64,000 nt of DNA from Streptomyces sp. NBC_01429 (GTDB taxonomy: Bacteria; Actinomycetota; Actinomycetes; Streptomycetales; Streptomycetaceae), in the NCBI RefSeq assembly GCF_036231945.1, contig NZ_CP109599.1, forward strand, positions 5,607,501 to 5,671,500, written 5' to 3'. Below are positions 52,341 through 60,083 of this stretch, one piece after another (position 1 is the first letter of the stretch; each line of letters begins with the position of its first letter). The notes under the pieces were generated by a model, which saw nothing but the letters and a program-made list of their open reading frames with translations, was not told the origin of the DNA and searched no databases. The position numbers and the translations under genes are program-made.

Positions 52341-52976
52341 GGCCGTCGGGCCGCTCGGGCGGCGGATGAAGTAGGCCGCCAGGGAGCCCGCGGCGAAGAG
52401 GGCCAGTACGGATATGGCCGTGCCGAACCAGGTCGCGCCCAGCCACTGGCCGCCGAGGTAGCCGAGACCCGCGCTGTAGCCCGTCCAGGCCACGGCGGCC
52501 AGCGCCGACCAGGGCAGGAACTCCTTCACCTTGCGGTGGGCCACGCCCGCGCTCAGGGAGACCACCGAGCGGCCGGCCGGGGCGAAGCGGGCGAGGACGA
52601 CCAGGGCGCCGCCTCCGCCGCTGAGGGCGCTGCCGAGTCGTTCCTGCGCGGTGGTCAGCCGACGTGAGCGCGCGATGGTGCGCGCGACGCGGCCGTCCCT
52701 GCGCCGGGCCAGCCGGAAGGCGACCAGGTCACCGAGGACGGAGGCGATGAACGCGCACAGCATCACCAGGAGCAGCGAGGGCACTTCCTGCGGCACCTGA
52801 GCGACCTTGCCGGCCGCGCCCGCGACGGTGGTCGATCCCGCGGCGGCGGCCGTGGCCGCCGTGATGACCAGGACGCCGCTGGGCAGCAGGGGGAGGAATA
52901 CGTCGAGCAGGACGGAGAGGGCGACGACGGCGTAGATCCATGGGCTGCCGGTCAGCGACCCCAGACTCTCCAACAC
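52329..52976 (-). CDS. DedA/VTT family membrane protein
   Basis: 215 residues from GTG 52976 with GGAAG upstream; an in-frame ATG at 53021 is less likely. Membrane segments include ALSVLLDVFLPLLPSGVLVITAATAAAA, SLLLVMLCAFIASVLGDLVAFRLARR (amphipathic, with conserved Gly-Asp) and FAPAGRSVVSLSAGVAHRKVKEFLPWSALAAVAWTGYSAGLGYLGG, the DedA core with its conserved Arg and Pro. The family is linked to lipid scrambling and drug resistance. Monocistronic. Its stop overlaps the DUF2277 gene on the other strand. Confidence 0.88.
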   Translation of the reverse strand: MLESLGSLTGSPWIYAVVALSVLLDVFLPLLPSGVLVITAATAAAAGSTTVAGAAGKVAQVPQEVPSLLLVMLCAFIASVLGDLVAFRLARRRDGRVARTIARSRRLTTAQERLGSALSGGGGALVVLARFAPAGRSVVSLSAGVAHRKVKEFLPWSALAAVAWTGYSAGLGYLGGQWLGATWFGTAISVLALFAAGSLAAYFIRRPSGPTASPA

Positions 52977-53114
52977 CTCTGCACTTCCCGCCCGTTCGTC
53001 CCGTTGACAGCGCCTGGCCATCGCAGGGGAGCGGCAGTGGCGGCTGCAACCATACAGCGTACGCGTGTGCGGTACGGAGGATTTGGCCGGGGCACGACAC
53101 GGCGGTACGGACGG

Positions 53115-53153
53115 CGATCGCCCGGCTCTCAGCGGGGGAGAGCCGGGCGATCG
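53115..53153 (-). terminator. Terminator of the doxX gene
   Basis: Perfect 16-base stem 53115-53130 / 53138-53153 with a seven-base loop, 13 bases past the doxX stop on the minus strand. Confidence 0.85.
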
Positions 53154-53166
53154 TACGCGGTGGCCG

Positions 53167-53610
53167 CTACGCGGAGACGGTCTCGCGGTCGTCCCGTACC
53201 TCCGGTGCCTCCTGCGCGGAGGCGCGCGAGGAGAACAGCTGGTCGAGGGCGAGCGCCCCCGGGCCGGTGAAGACGATCAGCAGGAACGCCCAGCAGAACA
53301 TGACGGACAGCTCGCCGCTGTTCTCTATGGGGAAGAGGCCGTTCTCCTGGTGCACGGTGAAGTAGGCGTACGCCATCGAGCCGGAGCTGATCAGCGCGGC
53401 CACCCGGGTGCCGAGGCCGAGCATGATGAGCGCACCGCCGACCAGTTCGATGACGGCCGCGTACCAGCCCGGCCAAGTGCCGCCGGACACCGCTTCCTTG
53501 CCGAAGTAGCCGAAGAGCGAGGATGCTCCGTGGCAGACGAAGAGCAGACCGGTGACGATGCGGAACAGACCGAGCGCGTAGGGCTGGGCCTGCTGGAGAC
53601 GTGTGTGCAT
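53167..53610 (-). CDS. DoxX family membrane protein
   Basis: 147 residues with AAGGAG upstream of ATG 53610. Four membrane segments: ALGLFRIVTGLLFVCHGASSLFG, WYAAVIELVGGALIMLGLGTRVAALI, AYFTVHQENGLFPIENSGELSVMFCWAFLLIVFTG and a final helix. DoxX proteins are often associated with thiosulfate or redox membrane systems; the exact role is unknown. The promoter region carries an iron-box-like palindrome (53667-53680), suggesting control by a DtxR/IdeR-type (DmdR) repressor. Confidence 0.9.
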   Translation of the reverse strand: MHTRLQQAQPYALGLFRIVTGLLFVCHGASSLFGYFGKEAVSGGTWPGWYAAVIELVGGALIMLGLGTRVAALISSGSMAYAYFTVHQENGLFPIENSGELSVMFCWAFLLIVFTGPGALALDQLFSSRASAQEAPEVRDDRETVSA

Positions 53611-53663
53611 GGGGGGTTGTACTCCTTCGATCAGGGGCGGACCGACGAGAAGCTCCGCCCCCA

Positions 53664-53693
53664 ACGTTAGGCGTGCCTAATCAATGCTTGCAA
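53664..53693 (-). promoter_or_regulatory. doxX promoter with iron-box-like operator
   Basis: Minus-strand -35 TTGCAA (53688-53693), 18-base spacer, -10 TAACGT (53664-53669). The inverted repeat TTAGGC-AC-GCCTAA (53667-53680) overlaps the spacer end and -10. It resembles the core of actinomycete iron boxes. The region overlaps the final codons and stop of the FAD-protein gene. Confidence 0.55.
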
Positions 53694-55833
53694 GTTCAAC
53701 ATTTTGTCGGGGATCAATTCGCGTCGTCCGTTCCGCTTCCCCCGCCGCCCACGTTCGCAGTCCGGCACGCGCCACCGCGTCGGTGTCCGACAACATCACC
53801 GAGTCGACTCCGGGCCGCGCACCTGCGGCGGTCACCCAGTGCACTCCCTCCGTCGGCACGCCGATGGCGAACCTCCTTGAGTGCGGCCTGCCTTGACGGT
53901 CTATCAGGTAATAGGGGCGGTGCGTTACATCCAGCCCGCCGGTCTCGTAACCATCAAGTACATGCGGTCGGCACTGCCCGGTCTTGAGCAGTCGCGACAG
54001 CAACGGGTCGCAGCTGCGCCGCAGATCCGGTTCCGGCAGCCTGGCCTCCACCAGCGTCGTCGCCCGCACCGACGACCCCGGCACGTCGGGGGATTCGGCG
54101 GTGAACACACCGTCCTGGGCCCGTACGGTCGTCCTCGGGCCGATCACCTCCAGCACCCCGGCCTCGATCAGGGCGGCCATCTCCTCGATGCGGCGGCGCG
54201 GCGGCCCGATGGAGAGGAATGCGTTCAACGGCGTGTACCAGCGGTCGAGATGGTCGCGCCGGGAGGTGCCGGAGAGCCCGGAGTGGTCCACGATCTGCCG
54301 CAGTTCGTTGCGCAGATCGCGCAGCACGTCGAGGGCCGCCTTGACCGGGCCCGCCAGATTGCCGAGCACGGCGTGGGCGGCGTCCTCGCGCAGATGGGCC
54401 AGCAGCCAGGCGCGATGGTCGGCCGGGTCGCGGAAGGTCTCCGTGCCGTACGGCCGTGAGATCCGCTCCCACGACCAGCGGTCCGCCGCCGCGATGCCCG
54501 CGTCGTCGAGGACGGCGGCCTCCTGCGGGCTGCCGTGCGGCGCCGCGAGGAAGCGGTCGAGGAAGGGGGCGAGGAAGCACGCGTGCCCGGCCGCCGGTAC
54601 GGAGGTGTGGCCGGGGGTGCCGGGGGTGTGGCCGGTGGCCCCGGAGGCGTGGCCGGTGGTCCCGGAGGGGCTCGCGCGCAGGTGCGCGGTGTAGAACACC
54701 GCCTCCACCTCCTTGGCGACCAGCGGCCATATCTCCCGCAGGAAGTCCGGCGCGTCACCCTCGTCCGCCCGCTTGCGGAACACCGCGATCACGTCCGGCG
54801 TCAGTACCAGCGGCTCGTGCCGCCCCGACGGCCCCTTCGCGTTGTCCCCGCGCGCCTGGTACGGCACCCCGCGCCGCGACCCCGCGTACAACTGCGGCTC
54901 CCGCCCCGACGGGTGGTATACGAGCACGCCCTCGGCGTCACGGGTGAACAGGCCACCGCGCCCCGCCGTCAGGAGCGCCATGTGATCGAAGAAATTCAGC
55001 CCGAGCCCGCGCAGCAGCACCGGCTCCCCGGCGGCGACGGCGGAGAGATCGACATCGGCCGGATTGGCGGGCGGCAGATAGCGCAGCCGGTGGCGCGCGG
55101 CGTACTCCGCCAGGGTCGCCTGGGTCTGGCCGGAAACCACCGGTAGATGGCCCTGCGCGAGGACAACGGCGCGGAGGCCGGAAATCGTCGTGCCATTGTC
55201 GAGGGTGAGTGTCTGGGTGGGATGGTGCGCGGCGGACGAGGGGGACTCTTCGCACGAATCGCCCGCGCCGCGCGCGGACCGCGCCGCCGGTGTGCCGGGT
55301 ACGGGCCGCTCGGCGTCGTCATCCAGTCGTACCGCCAGCGCCCGGTGCACCTCGACCGTCACATTCTCCGGCGCCCCCTCCACCGTCCTGCGGAAGGCCC
55401 ACTCCAGATAGCGGCCGTACGCGGCGCGGGTGGGGTAGTCGTCCGGGCCGAGGCGCTCGGCGGGGCGGGCCGCCGCCCACTCGTACAGGCTCGGCCCCGG
55501 ACGTATCGGCCCCTCGCACGTCACGCTCTCGTCGGTGAAGACGGTCACCTGTGAGGCCACCGTGTTCATCAGCAGCTCGGGCGACTGGTCGGTGCGCCAG
55601 ACGCGGCCCGCGCCGGGGGGAGCCGGGTCTATGAGATGCACGGTGAGCGGTATGTCCGGCGCCAGTTCGGGCACGGACGCGCAGAGTCTTTCGAGGACCG
55701 AGGTGCCGCGGGGGCCGGCGCCGACGACGGCGATCGAGTGGGGCGGAGACTGCCGTGCAGCGAACAAAGCTGTGACTCCCGGGGCATGGGGGTACGGGAA
55801 GCGGATGGTCCGCTCATCATGCCGTTGGTGCAC
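53677..55833 (-). CDS. FAD/NAD(P)-binding protein
   Basis: 718 residues, GTG start with AAGGG 12 bases upstream. A Rossmann motif SIAVVGAGPRGTSVLERL (about 33-50) and a TDQSPELLMNT region match the FAD-NAD(P)-binding family (PF13454). The central part carries LRGLGLNFFDHMALLTAGRGG and an Ala/Thr/Gly-rich low-complexity insert (TGHASGATGHTPGTPGHTS). The C-terminus has DVTHRPYYLIDRQGRPHSRRFAIGVPTEGVHWVTAAGARPG. No partner or substrate identified; possibly a monooxygenase-related enzyme. Its end overlaps the doxX promoter, with atypical codons there. Confidence 0.8.
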   Translation of the reverse strand: MHQRHDERTIRFPYPHAPGVTALFAARQSPPHSIAVVGAGPRGTSVLERLCASVPELAPDIPLTVHLIDPAPPGAGRVWRTDQSPELLMNTVASQVTVFTDESVTCEGPIRPGPSLYEWAAARPAERLGPDDYPTRAAYGRYLEWAFRRTVEGAPENVTVEVHRALAVRLDDDAERPVPGTPAARSARGAGDSCEESPSSAAHHPTQTLTLDNGTTISGLRAVVLAQGHLPVVSGQTQATLAEYAARHRLRYLPPANPADVDLSAVAAGEPVLLRGLGLNFFDHMALLTAGRGGLFTRDAEGVLVYHPSGREPQLYAGSRRGVPYQARGDNAKGPSGRHEPLVLTPDVIAVFRKRADEGDAPDFLREIWPLVAKEVEAVFYTAHLRASPSGTTGHASGATGHTPGTPGHTSVPAAGHACFLAPFLDRFLAAPHGSPQEAAVLDDAGIAAADRWSWERISRPYGTETFRDPADHRAWLLAHLREDAAHAVLGNLAGPVKAALDVLRDLRNELRQIVDHSGLSGTSRRDHLDRWYTPLNAFLSIGPPRRRIEEMAALIEAGVLEVIGPRTTVRAQDGVFTAESPDVPGSSVRATTLVEARLPEPDLRRSCDPLLSRLLKTGQCRPHVLDGYETGGLDVTHRPYYLIDRQGRPHSRRFAIGVPTEGVHWVTAAGARPGVDSVMLSDTDAVARAGLRTWAAGEAERTTRIDPRQNVELASID

Positions 55834-55987
55834 CAGGAGTTCGAACCCTTGGGGGAAGGATCACGCGGTGTGGGAATGATCACCCGAGGGTGGAGTCGCC
55901 GGGGTGGCGGGGGTCTCTGCTGTACAGTGCCCCGCTTCGTGACGCTTGGTGCCCTCCGCGGGCGTGACGGAACGCCTACGGAGGGCT

Positions 55988-56090
55988 GTGGGGGGTGGTG
56001 GGTGGAGGGATGAGGTGGAGGAATGGTGGAGGGGGAGTGGTTGGAGGAGTGGGTGGGGGAGCGCGGGGAGGGGCGAGTGGAGGGGAGGCG
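55988..56090. repeat. G-rich GGA/GGT stretch
   Basis: About 100 bases of near-uninterrupted GGT/GGA words on the plus strand, with repeated runs of three to five G. It lies between the FAD-protein start and the HNH gene end, both on the minus strand. G-quadruplex formation is possible. Confidence 0.6.
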
Positions 56091-56092
56091 GA

Positions 56093-56746
56093 TCAGCAGC
56101 CGCTGAGCGCGCTGGTGAGCGCGGTCTTCTCTGCCGAGTCGACGGTCAGCTTGTAGTAGTACTTGACCTGCACCCAGGCCCGTACGTACGTGCACTGGTA
56201 GGCGGTGCGCGTCGGCAGCCACTTCGCCGGGTCGCTGTCGCCCTTCGACCGGTTGGAGCTGGCGGAGACGGCGATGAGCTGGGGGCGGGTCAGGTCGTTG
56301 GCGAACGCCTGGCGCTGGGCGGTGGTCCAGCTGCTGGCGCCGGAACGCCACGCCTCGGCGAGCGGCACCATGTGGTCGATGTCGAAGCTGGACGAGCTGG
56401 TCGTGGTGGCGCCGTCGTACTCCGAGTACCAGTTGCCGCTGACGGCCGCGCAGGCGGAGTCCTGCACCACGTTCGTGCCGTCGCGCTTCAGGACGACCTC
56501 ACGGGTGTTGCAGGTGCCCGACTGGGTGATCCAGTGCGGGAACAGATCGCGGCTGTAACCGCTGGTGGAACCTTCCGCCTGCACGGTGAGCGTGCCGAGG
56601 TAGGTACGGGCCGTGGACGCGGCGACCGGCGTCGGCATGGCGGCCTGGGCGGCGGGGGCGACGACCAGGGTGGCGACGAGCGCGAGGGCCGCCGTGAGGA
56701 GGAGGGTGACGAAGCGAGGCATTCGACGCGCGTAGACACGTGACAT
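56093..56746 (-). CDS. Secreted HNH nuclease (GmrSD-C/DUF1524-like)
   Basis: 217 residues from ATG 56746 with AAGGGAG upstream. Signal peptide to about residue 36 (VVAPAAQAA). HNH-like motif FDIDHMVPLAEAWRSGAS (His and Asp ligands), preceded by CNTREVVLKRDGTNVV and followed by NDLTRPQLIAVSASSNRSKGDSDPAKWLPTRTAYQCTYVRAW, where the Asn and Lys fit the HNH turn. Two Cys pairs may form disulfides. A secreted, single-domain HNH nuclease is a common Streptomyces product, perhaps for nutrient or defence use. Monocistronic. Confidence 0.9.
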   Translation of the reverse strand: MSRVYARRMPRFVTLLLTAALALVATLVVAPAAQAAMPTPVAASTARTYLGTLTVQAEGSTSGYSRDLFPHWITQSGTCNTREVVLKRDGTNVVQDSACAAVSGNWYSEYDGATTTSSSSFDIDHMVPLAEAWRSGASSWTTAQRQAFANDLTRPQLIAVSASSNRSKGDSDPAKWLPTRTAYQCTYVRAWVQVKYYYKLTVDSAEKTALTSALSGC

Positions 56747-57196
56747 GCGAACTCCCTTGGAGTGGGGGGAACCTGACATGGCGGTGTGGTGCGGAGTGGG
56801 GCCGTGCGGTGCTCTCGGCCCGGCCGCCATCGTGAGGGCGGTGGGTTTCCGGGGGATGGGCGCCAGGTAACAGCGTGGCGACATGTTCACGTCACATCAA
56901 GGGGTAATGGGTGTCCGGGACTTCCTGATGGGTGAGCAATTGGCGCTTATCCGGGCAAGGTTGGCGCGTGGGCGCGGGAGGGTGCGCCAGGGCGCGAGGG
57001 GATGCGCCGGTGGTTCCGGTGGTCCGTGCCGCTTCCGCGCCGGTTCCGCGCCTGGGTTCGGGCGGGGGTTCGCGCCTGGGTTCGGGTCGGAGGTCGGGCC
57101 GAGTTCCGCGCCGTGTTCCGCGCCGGGTTCCGGGCGTACGGGAAGCGGGCGTGGCCGGTCGCCGGACAACTGCCGCCTACCGCCTAAAGTGGGCCC
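56747..57196. other. 450-base intergenic region with GGTTCG repeats
   Basis: No gene is supported. From about 57000 to 57150 there are repeated units around CGCCGGGTTCGGG/CGCCTGGGTTCGGG and TTCCGCGCCG. The reading frame across them is low-complexity. The left part is AT-richer and should contain the HNH gene promoter. Confidence 0.4.
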
Positions 57197-57934
57197 GTGC
57201 TGCTGCGGGTCGATATCACGTTCGGGGTCGTACTCGGCCTGCTGCTGGTCGCCGCCGTGACCGTCGCCGCGCTCGCGCATCTCGGGCGGGGCCGGGAGAT
57301 GGCCGTCGCCGGGGTGCGGGCCGCGCTGCAACTCGGCGCGGTCTCGCTGGTGATCGGGTGGGTGATCGGCTCCGTACCGCCGCTGCTCGGGTTCATCGCC
57401 CTGATGTACGCCGTCGCCGTACGGACCGCCGGGCGGCGCGTCACCCCGAACCGCACCTGGTGGTGGGCGGCCGTGCCCATCGCGGCGGGGGTGGCGCCGG
57501 TGATGGCCGCCCTGCTGCTCACCGGCGTCGTGCCGGCCAAGGGCATCGCGGTGATCCCCACCACCGGCATCCTCATCGGCGGCGCGCTCACCGCGACCGT
57601 ACTGAGCGGCCGCCGCGCCCTGGACGAACTGCACGCGCGCCGGGGCGAGGTCGAGGCCGGGATGGCGCTGGGGCTGCTGGACCGCGACGCCCGGATGGAG
57701 GTGGCCAGGCCCGCCGCGTCGGACGCGCTGCTGCCGGGGCTCGACCAGACCAGGACGGTGGGGCTCGTGACGCTGCCGGGGGCGTTCGTGGGGATGCTGC
57801 TGGGCGGCGCGTCACCGGTGCTGGCGGGCGCGGTGCAACTGTTCGTGCTGGTGGCGCTGATGGCGGTGCAGGCGGTGGCGGTGAGCGTGGTGCTGGAGCT
57901 GGTGACGCGGGGACGGCTGCACCGCGAGGAGTGA
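57197..57934 (+). CDS. FetB-like (UPF0014) ABC permease
   Basis: 245 residues with about six membrane segments and an N-terminal GVVLGLLLVAAVTVAALAHLG. Features of the FetB/YbbM family: VAGVRAALQLGAVSLVIGWVIG, GFIALMYAVAVRTAGRRVTPN, IPTTGILIGGALTATVLSGRRALDEL and LPGLDQTRTVGLVTLPGAFVGMLLGGASPV. FetAB exports iron; the ATPase gene is not beside it here. GTG start. Followed by a convergent HAD gene 39 bases away. Confidence 0.85.
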   Translation: MLLRVDITFGVVLGLLLVAAVTVAALAHLGRGREMAVAGVRAALQLGAVSLVIGWVIGSVPPLLGFIALMYAVAVRTAGRRVTPNRTWWWAAVPIAAGVAPVMAALLLTGVVPAKGIAVIPTTGILIGGALTATVLSGRRALDELHARRGEVEAGMALGLLDRDARMEVARPAASDALLPGLDQTRTVGLVTLPGAFVGMLLGGASPVLAGAVQLFVLVALMAVQAVAVSVVLELVTRGRLHREE

Positions 57935-57973
57935 CCGCGAGGGGTGGCCGTGAGGGGCGTTCCCGCCCCGCCC

Positions 57974-58627
57974 TCAGGCGGCCACGACGTGCAGCGCGAT
58001 GCCGCCCGCCGGCAGGGCTTCCACGCGCAGGTGCGTGAGATCCGGTACGTGTACGTCCGGGGCCATCGCCGCCGCGCGCGGTCCCACGCCCACCACCCGC
58101 ATTCCCGCCGCCCGCGCGGCCAGGATCCCCGCCTCGGAGTCCTCGAAGACCACGCAGTCCCGCGGCTCGATGCCCAGCGTGGCGGCGCCGAGCAGGAAGC
58201 CCTCCGGGTCGGGCTTGCTCGCGGTGACGTCCTCCGCGGTGACCCGGATCTTCGGCATGGGGAGTGCCGCCGCGCCCATCCGGGCCTCGGCCAGCTCGAC
58301 GTCGGCCGAGGTGACCAGCGCGTGCGGGAGGTCCGCCACGGCCGCCAGGAAGCCGGGGGCGCCGGGGATCGGGACCACGCCGTCGGTGTCGGCGGTCTCC
58401 TCGGCGAGCATGGCGCGGTTGTCGGCGAAGTTCAGCTCCATGGGCCGCTCCGGGAGCAGTACGGCCATCGTGGCGTACCCCTGCCGGCCGTGCACGACCT
58501 TGAGCGCCTCTTCCGGATCCAGTCCGTGCGCACTCGCCCAGCGCCGCCAGCAGCGCTCCACGGAGGCGTCGGAATTGACGAGCGTGCCGTCCATGTCCAG
58601 CAGAAGCGCGCGGGCGGTCAGGGGCAT
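57974..58627 (-). CDS. HAD-IA sugar-phosphatase-like hydrolase
   Basis: 217 residues from ATG 58627 with GGAG upstream. Motif I LLLDMDGTLVNSDASVE (Asp nucleophile), motif II LVTSADVELAEAR, Lys in ASKPDPEGFLLGAATLG and motif IV VVFEDSEAGILAARAAG. This is the phosphoglycolate/2-deoxy-sugar phosphatase-like group. Substrate unknown. The promoter region has the perfect -10 TATAAT and an AT-rich palindrome at 58723-58745, unusual in this genome. Confidence 0.9.
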   Translation of the reverse strand: MPLTARALLLDMDGTLVNSDASVERCWRRWASAHGLDPEEALKVVHGRQGYATMAVLLPERPMELNFADNRAMLAEETADTDGVVPIPGAPGFLAAVADLPHALVTSADVELAEARMGAAALPMPKIRVTAEDVTASKPDPEGFLLGAATLGIEPRDCVVFEDSEAGILAARAAGMRVVGVGPRAAAMAPDVHVPDLTHLRVEALPAGGIALHVVAA

Positions 58628-58722
58628 GGCTGGACTCCAGGGAGCGGGAGCGGCGGACCGCGCGGGGCGCGAGGCGGAACCAAGTGGCCCCGCCCGTCGG
58701 TCAGGGTGAACGGGCGGAACCA

Positions 58723-58745
58723 CTTTGTTTCCACATTATACAAAG
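58723..58745 (-). promoter_or_regulatory. AT-rich promoter palindrome of the HAD gene
   Basis: CTTTGT-N11-ACAAAG (58723-58728, 58740-58745) with consensus TATAAT on the minus strand at 58735-58740. About 100 bases upstream of the HAD start. A -35 is not clear. Confidence 0.55.
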
Positions 58746-58749
58746 CGGC

Positions 58750-59769
58750 TCAGGTGCGGCCGGACCCGGGGCCCTGCTGTCCGCCCCGGCGCGCGTCCTG
58801 GCCCTGGCTCTGACTCTGGCCCTGGTTCTGGCCCTGGCTCTGTTCCTGCTCCGTCTCCGCCTCCAGGGCGCGCCGCGTGGCCGGGCCGTACTCGCCCAGG
58901 GTGTCGCCGCTGAGCTGCCGGGACCACTGGTAGACACGTACGGCGCTCTCCAGGTTCTGGTCGTACTGCCCGGTGGCCTCCCCGGTGAACAGCCACAGCC
59001 GCGTCAGCCGCTGCTGGAGGCCCGTGACCTCGGGCCCCGAGTCCCCGACCCGCAGGGTGGTGGTCTCCTCCACCGGAGCGGACTGCGGCGCGCCGGTGTC
59101 CGTCGCCGCTGGGGCGGCGGGTGCGGCGGACGCCTTGCCCGTGACGGAGGAGGAGGGGGAGGGGCGGGGCGCCGGGGAGGCGTCCGGGGCGTCCGCCGTC
59201 GTGCCCGAGGCCGGCGCCGAGACCGATGTGCCCGGCGCCGTACCGTCGCCCGGCGCGCCGGCCGTGCCGGGCGACGGTACGGCCGTGGGCGACGAGCCGC
59301 CCGGCTCCTTGTCGTCCCCCGACGGCAGCCAGGTGCTCGTCTCCTCCGGCGGAGCCACCCACTCCTCCCGGCCGTCCCCCGAGAACAGCCCCACGGCCAC
59401 CGCGGCCACCGCGATCACCACGACCGCAGCGCCGATCGCGACCGCCCTGAGCGGTGCCCGGCTGGGCGGCGGCGTGTGCAGATCGGGGGCCGGGGGCTTG
59501 GCGGAGACACCGCGCCTCTCCGGGCCGAGGAGCGGCAGCGGGCCCGTGGCGCGGAACGCCTTGGGCACCGGCCTGCCGCTGTCCCGGCCCTCGTCCACGG
59601 GCAGCTGTACGTAAGGCCGGACGCGCAGCGGATCGAAGTCCTCCGTCGCCGCGGCCTGCGCGGAGCGCTCGGCCCGCAACGACCGCGCCGCGCGCTCCGC
59701 GCAGTCGCAGCCGGGTCCGCCCTCCGCGGCCGCTGGCGCACCGCATGCGGAACAGAGCTGTCCGGTCAC
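58750..59769 (-). CDS. Zinc-ribbon/PG-binding membrane protein
   Basis: 339 residues from GTG 59769 with GGGGAGGGGA upstream. A short N-terminal ribbon LCSACGAPAAAEGGPGCDC, a basic Pro-rich segment, then one membrane helix (PLRAVAIGAAVVVIAVAAVAVGLF, about 108-131), a Ser/Pro/Ala linker, and a peptidoglycan-binding domain TLRVGDSGPEVTGLQQRLTRLWLFTGEATGQYDQNLESAVRVYQWSRQL (about 240-290). The tail is Gln-rich (QEQSQGQNQGQSQSQ). It could tether a cytoplasmic ribbon to the cell wall. Function unknown. Confidence 0.8.
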   Translation of the reverse strand: MTGQLCSACGAPAAAEGGPGCDCAERAARSLRAERSAQAAATEDFDPLRVRPYVQLPVDEGRDSGRPVPKAFRATGPLPLLGPERRGVSAKPPAPDLHTPPPSRAPLRAVAIGAAVVVIAVAAVAVGLFSGDGREEWVAPPEETSTWLPSGDDKEPGGSSPTAVPSPGTAGAPGDGTAPGTSVSAPASGTTADAPDASPAPRPSPSSSVTGKASAAPAAPAATDTGAPQSAPVEETTTLRVGDSGPEVTGLQQRLTRLWLFTGEATGQYDQNLESAVRVYQWSRQLSGDTLGEYGPATRRALEAETEQEQSQGQNQGQSQSQGQDARRGGQQGPGSGRT

Positions 59770-59886
59770 CGTGGGTCCCCTCCCCTTGGGCTGCCGACGA
59801 TTATGCAGTGCGTGTTCGTGCCACGTACGCACGTCCGGCCATCTCCGGCCCCGCGCGGCCCCGCCCGCAGCAGCCCATGAGCCCCG

Positions 59887-59971
59887 CCCACGACAGGCCG
59901 CGCGCCGCGCCCCACGACAGCCCGCGCGCCGCGCCCCACGACAGCCCGCGCGCCGCGCCGCTCGACAGGCC
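59887..59971. repeat. 24-base tandem repeat, three and a half copies
   Basis: Units CCCACGACAGNCCGCGCGCCGCGC at 59887-59910, 59911-59934 and 59935-59958, then a partial copy to 59971. No gene is here; the MFS gene begins at 60084. Confidence 0.9.
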
Positions 59972-60083
59972 ATAACCCGGCGCAGCGGCCAGGATGGAAT
60001 CCGGCGGACCCGAGGAGACGTCCCGCGGCTCGGCAGGCGAGCGACGCCGACGTCCCGTGGCTCCAGGAAGCGAGCGATGCCCG

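Noticed and set aside
55829-55850. tRNA-like T-arm with CACCA on the minus strand
   Set aside because: GGTTCGAACTCCTGGTGCACCA looks like a tRNA 3' end, but no acceptor 5' strand, D-arm or anticodon arm is found upstream; the bases are the start of the FAD-protein gene.
57002-57187. 61-residue frame with RAGVRAWVR repeats
   Set aside because: Low-complexity product of GGTTCG repeats with no ribosome-binding site.
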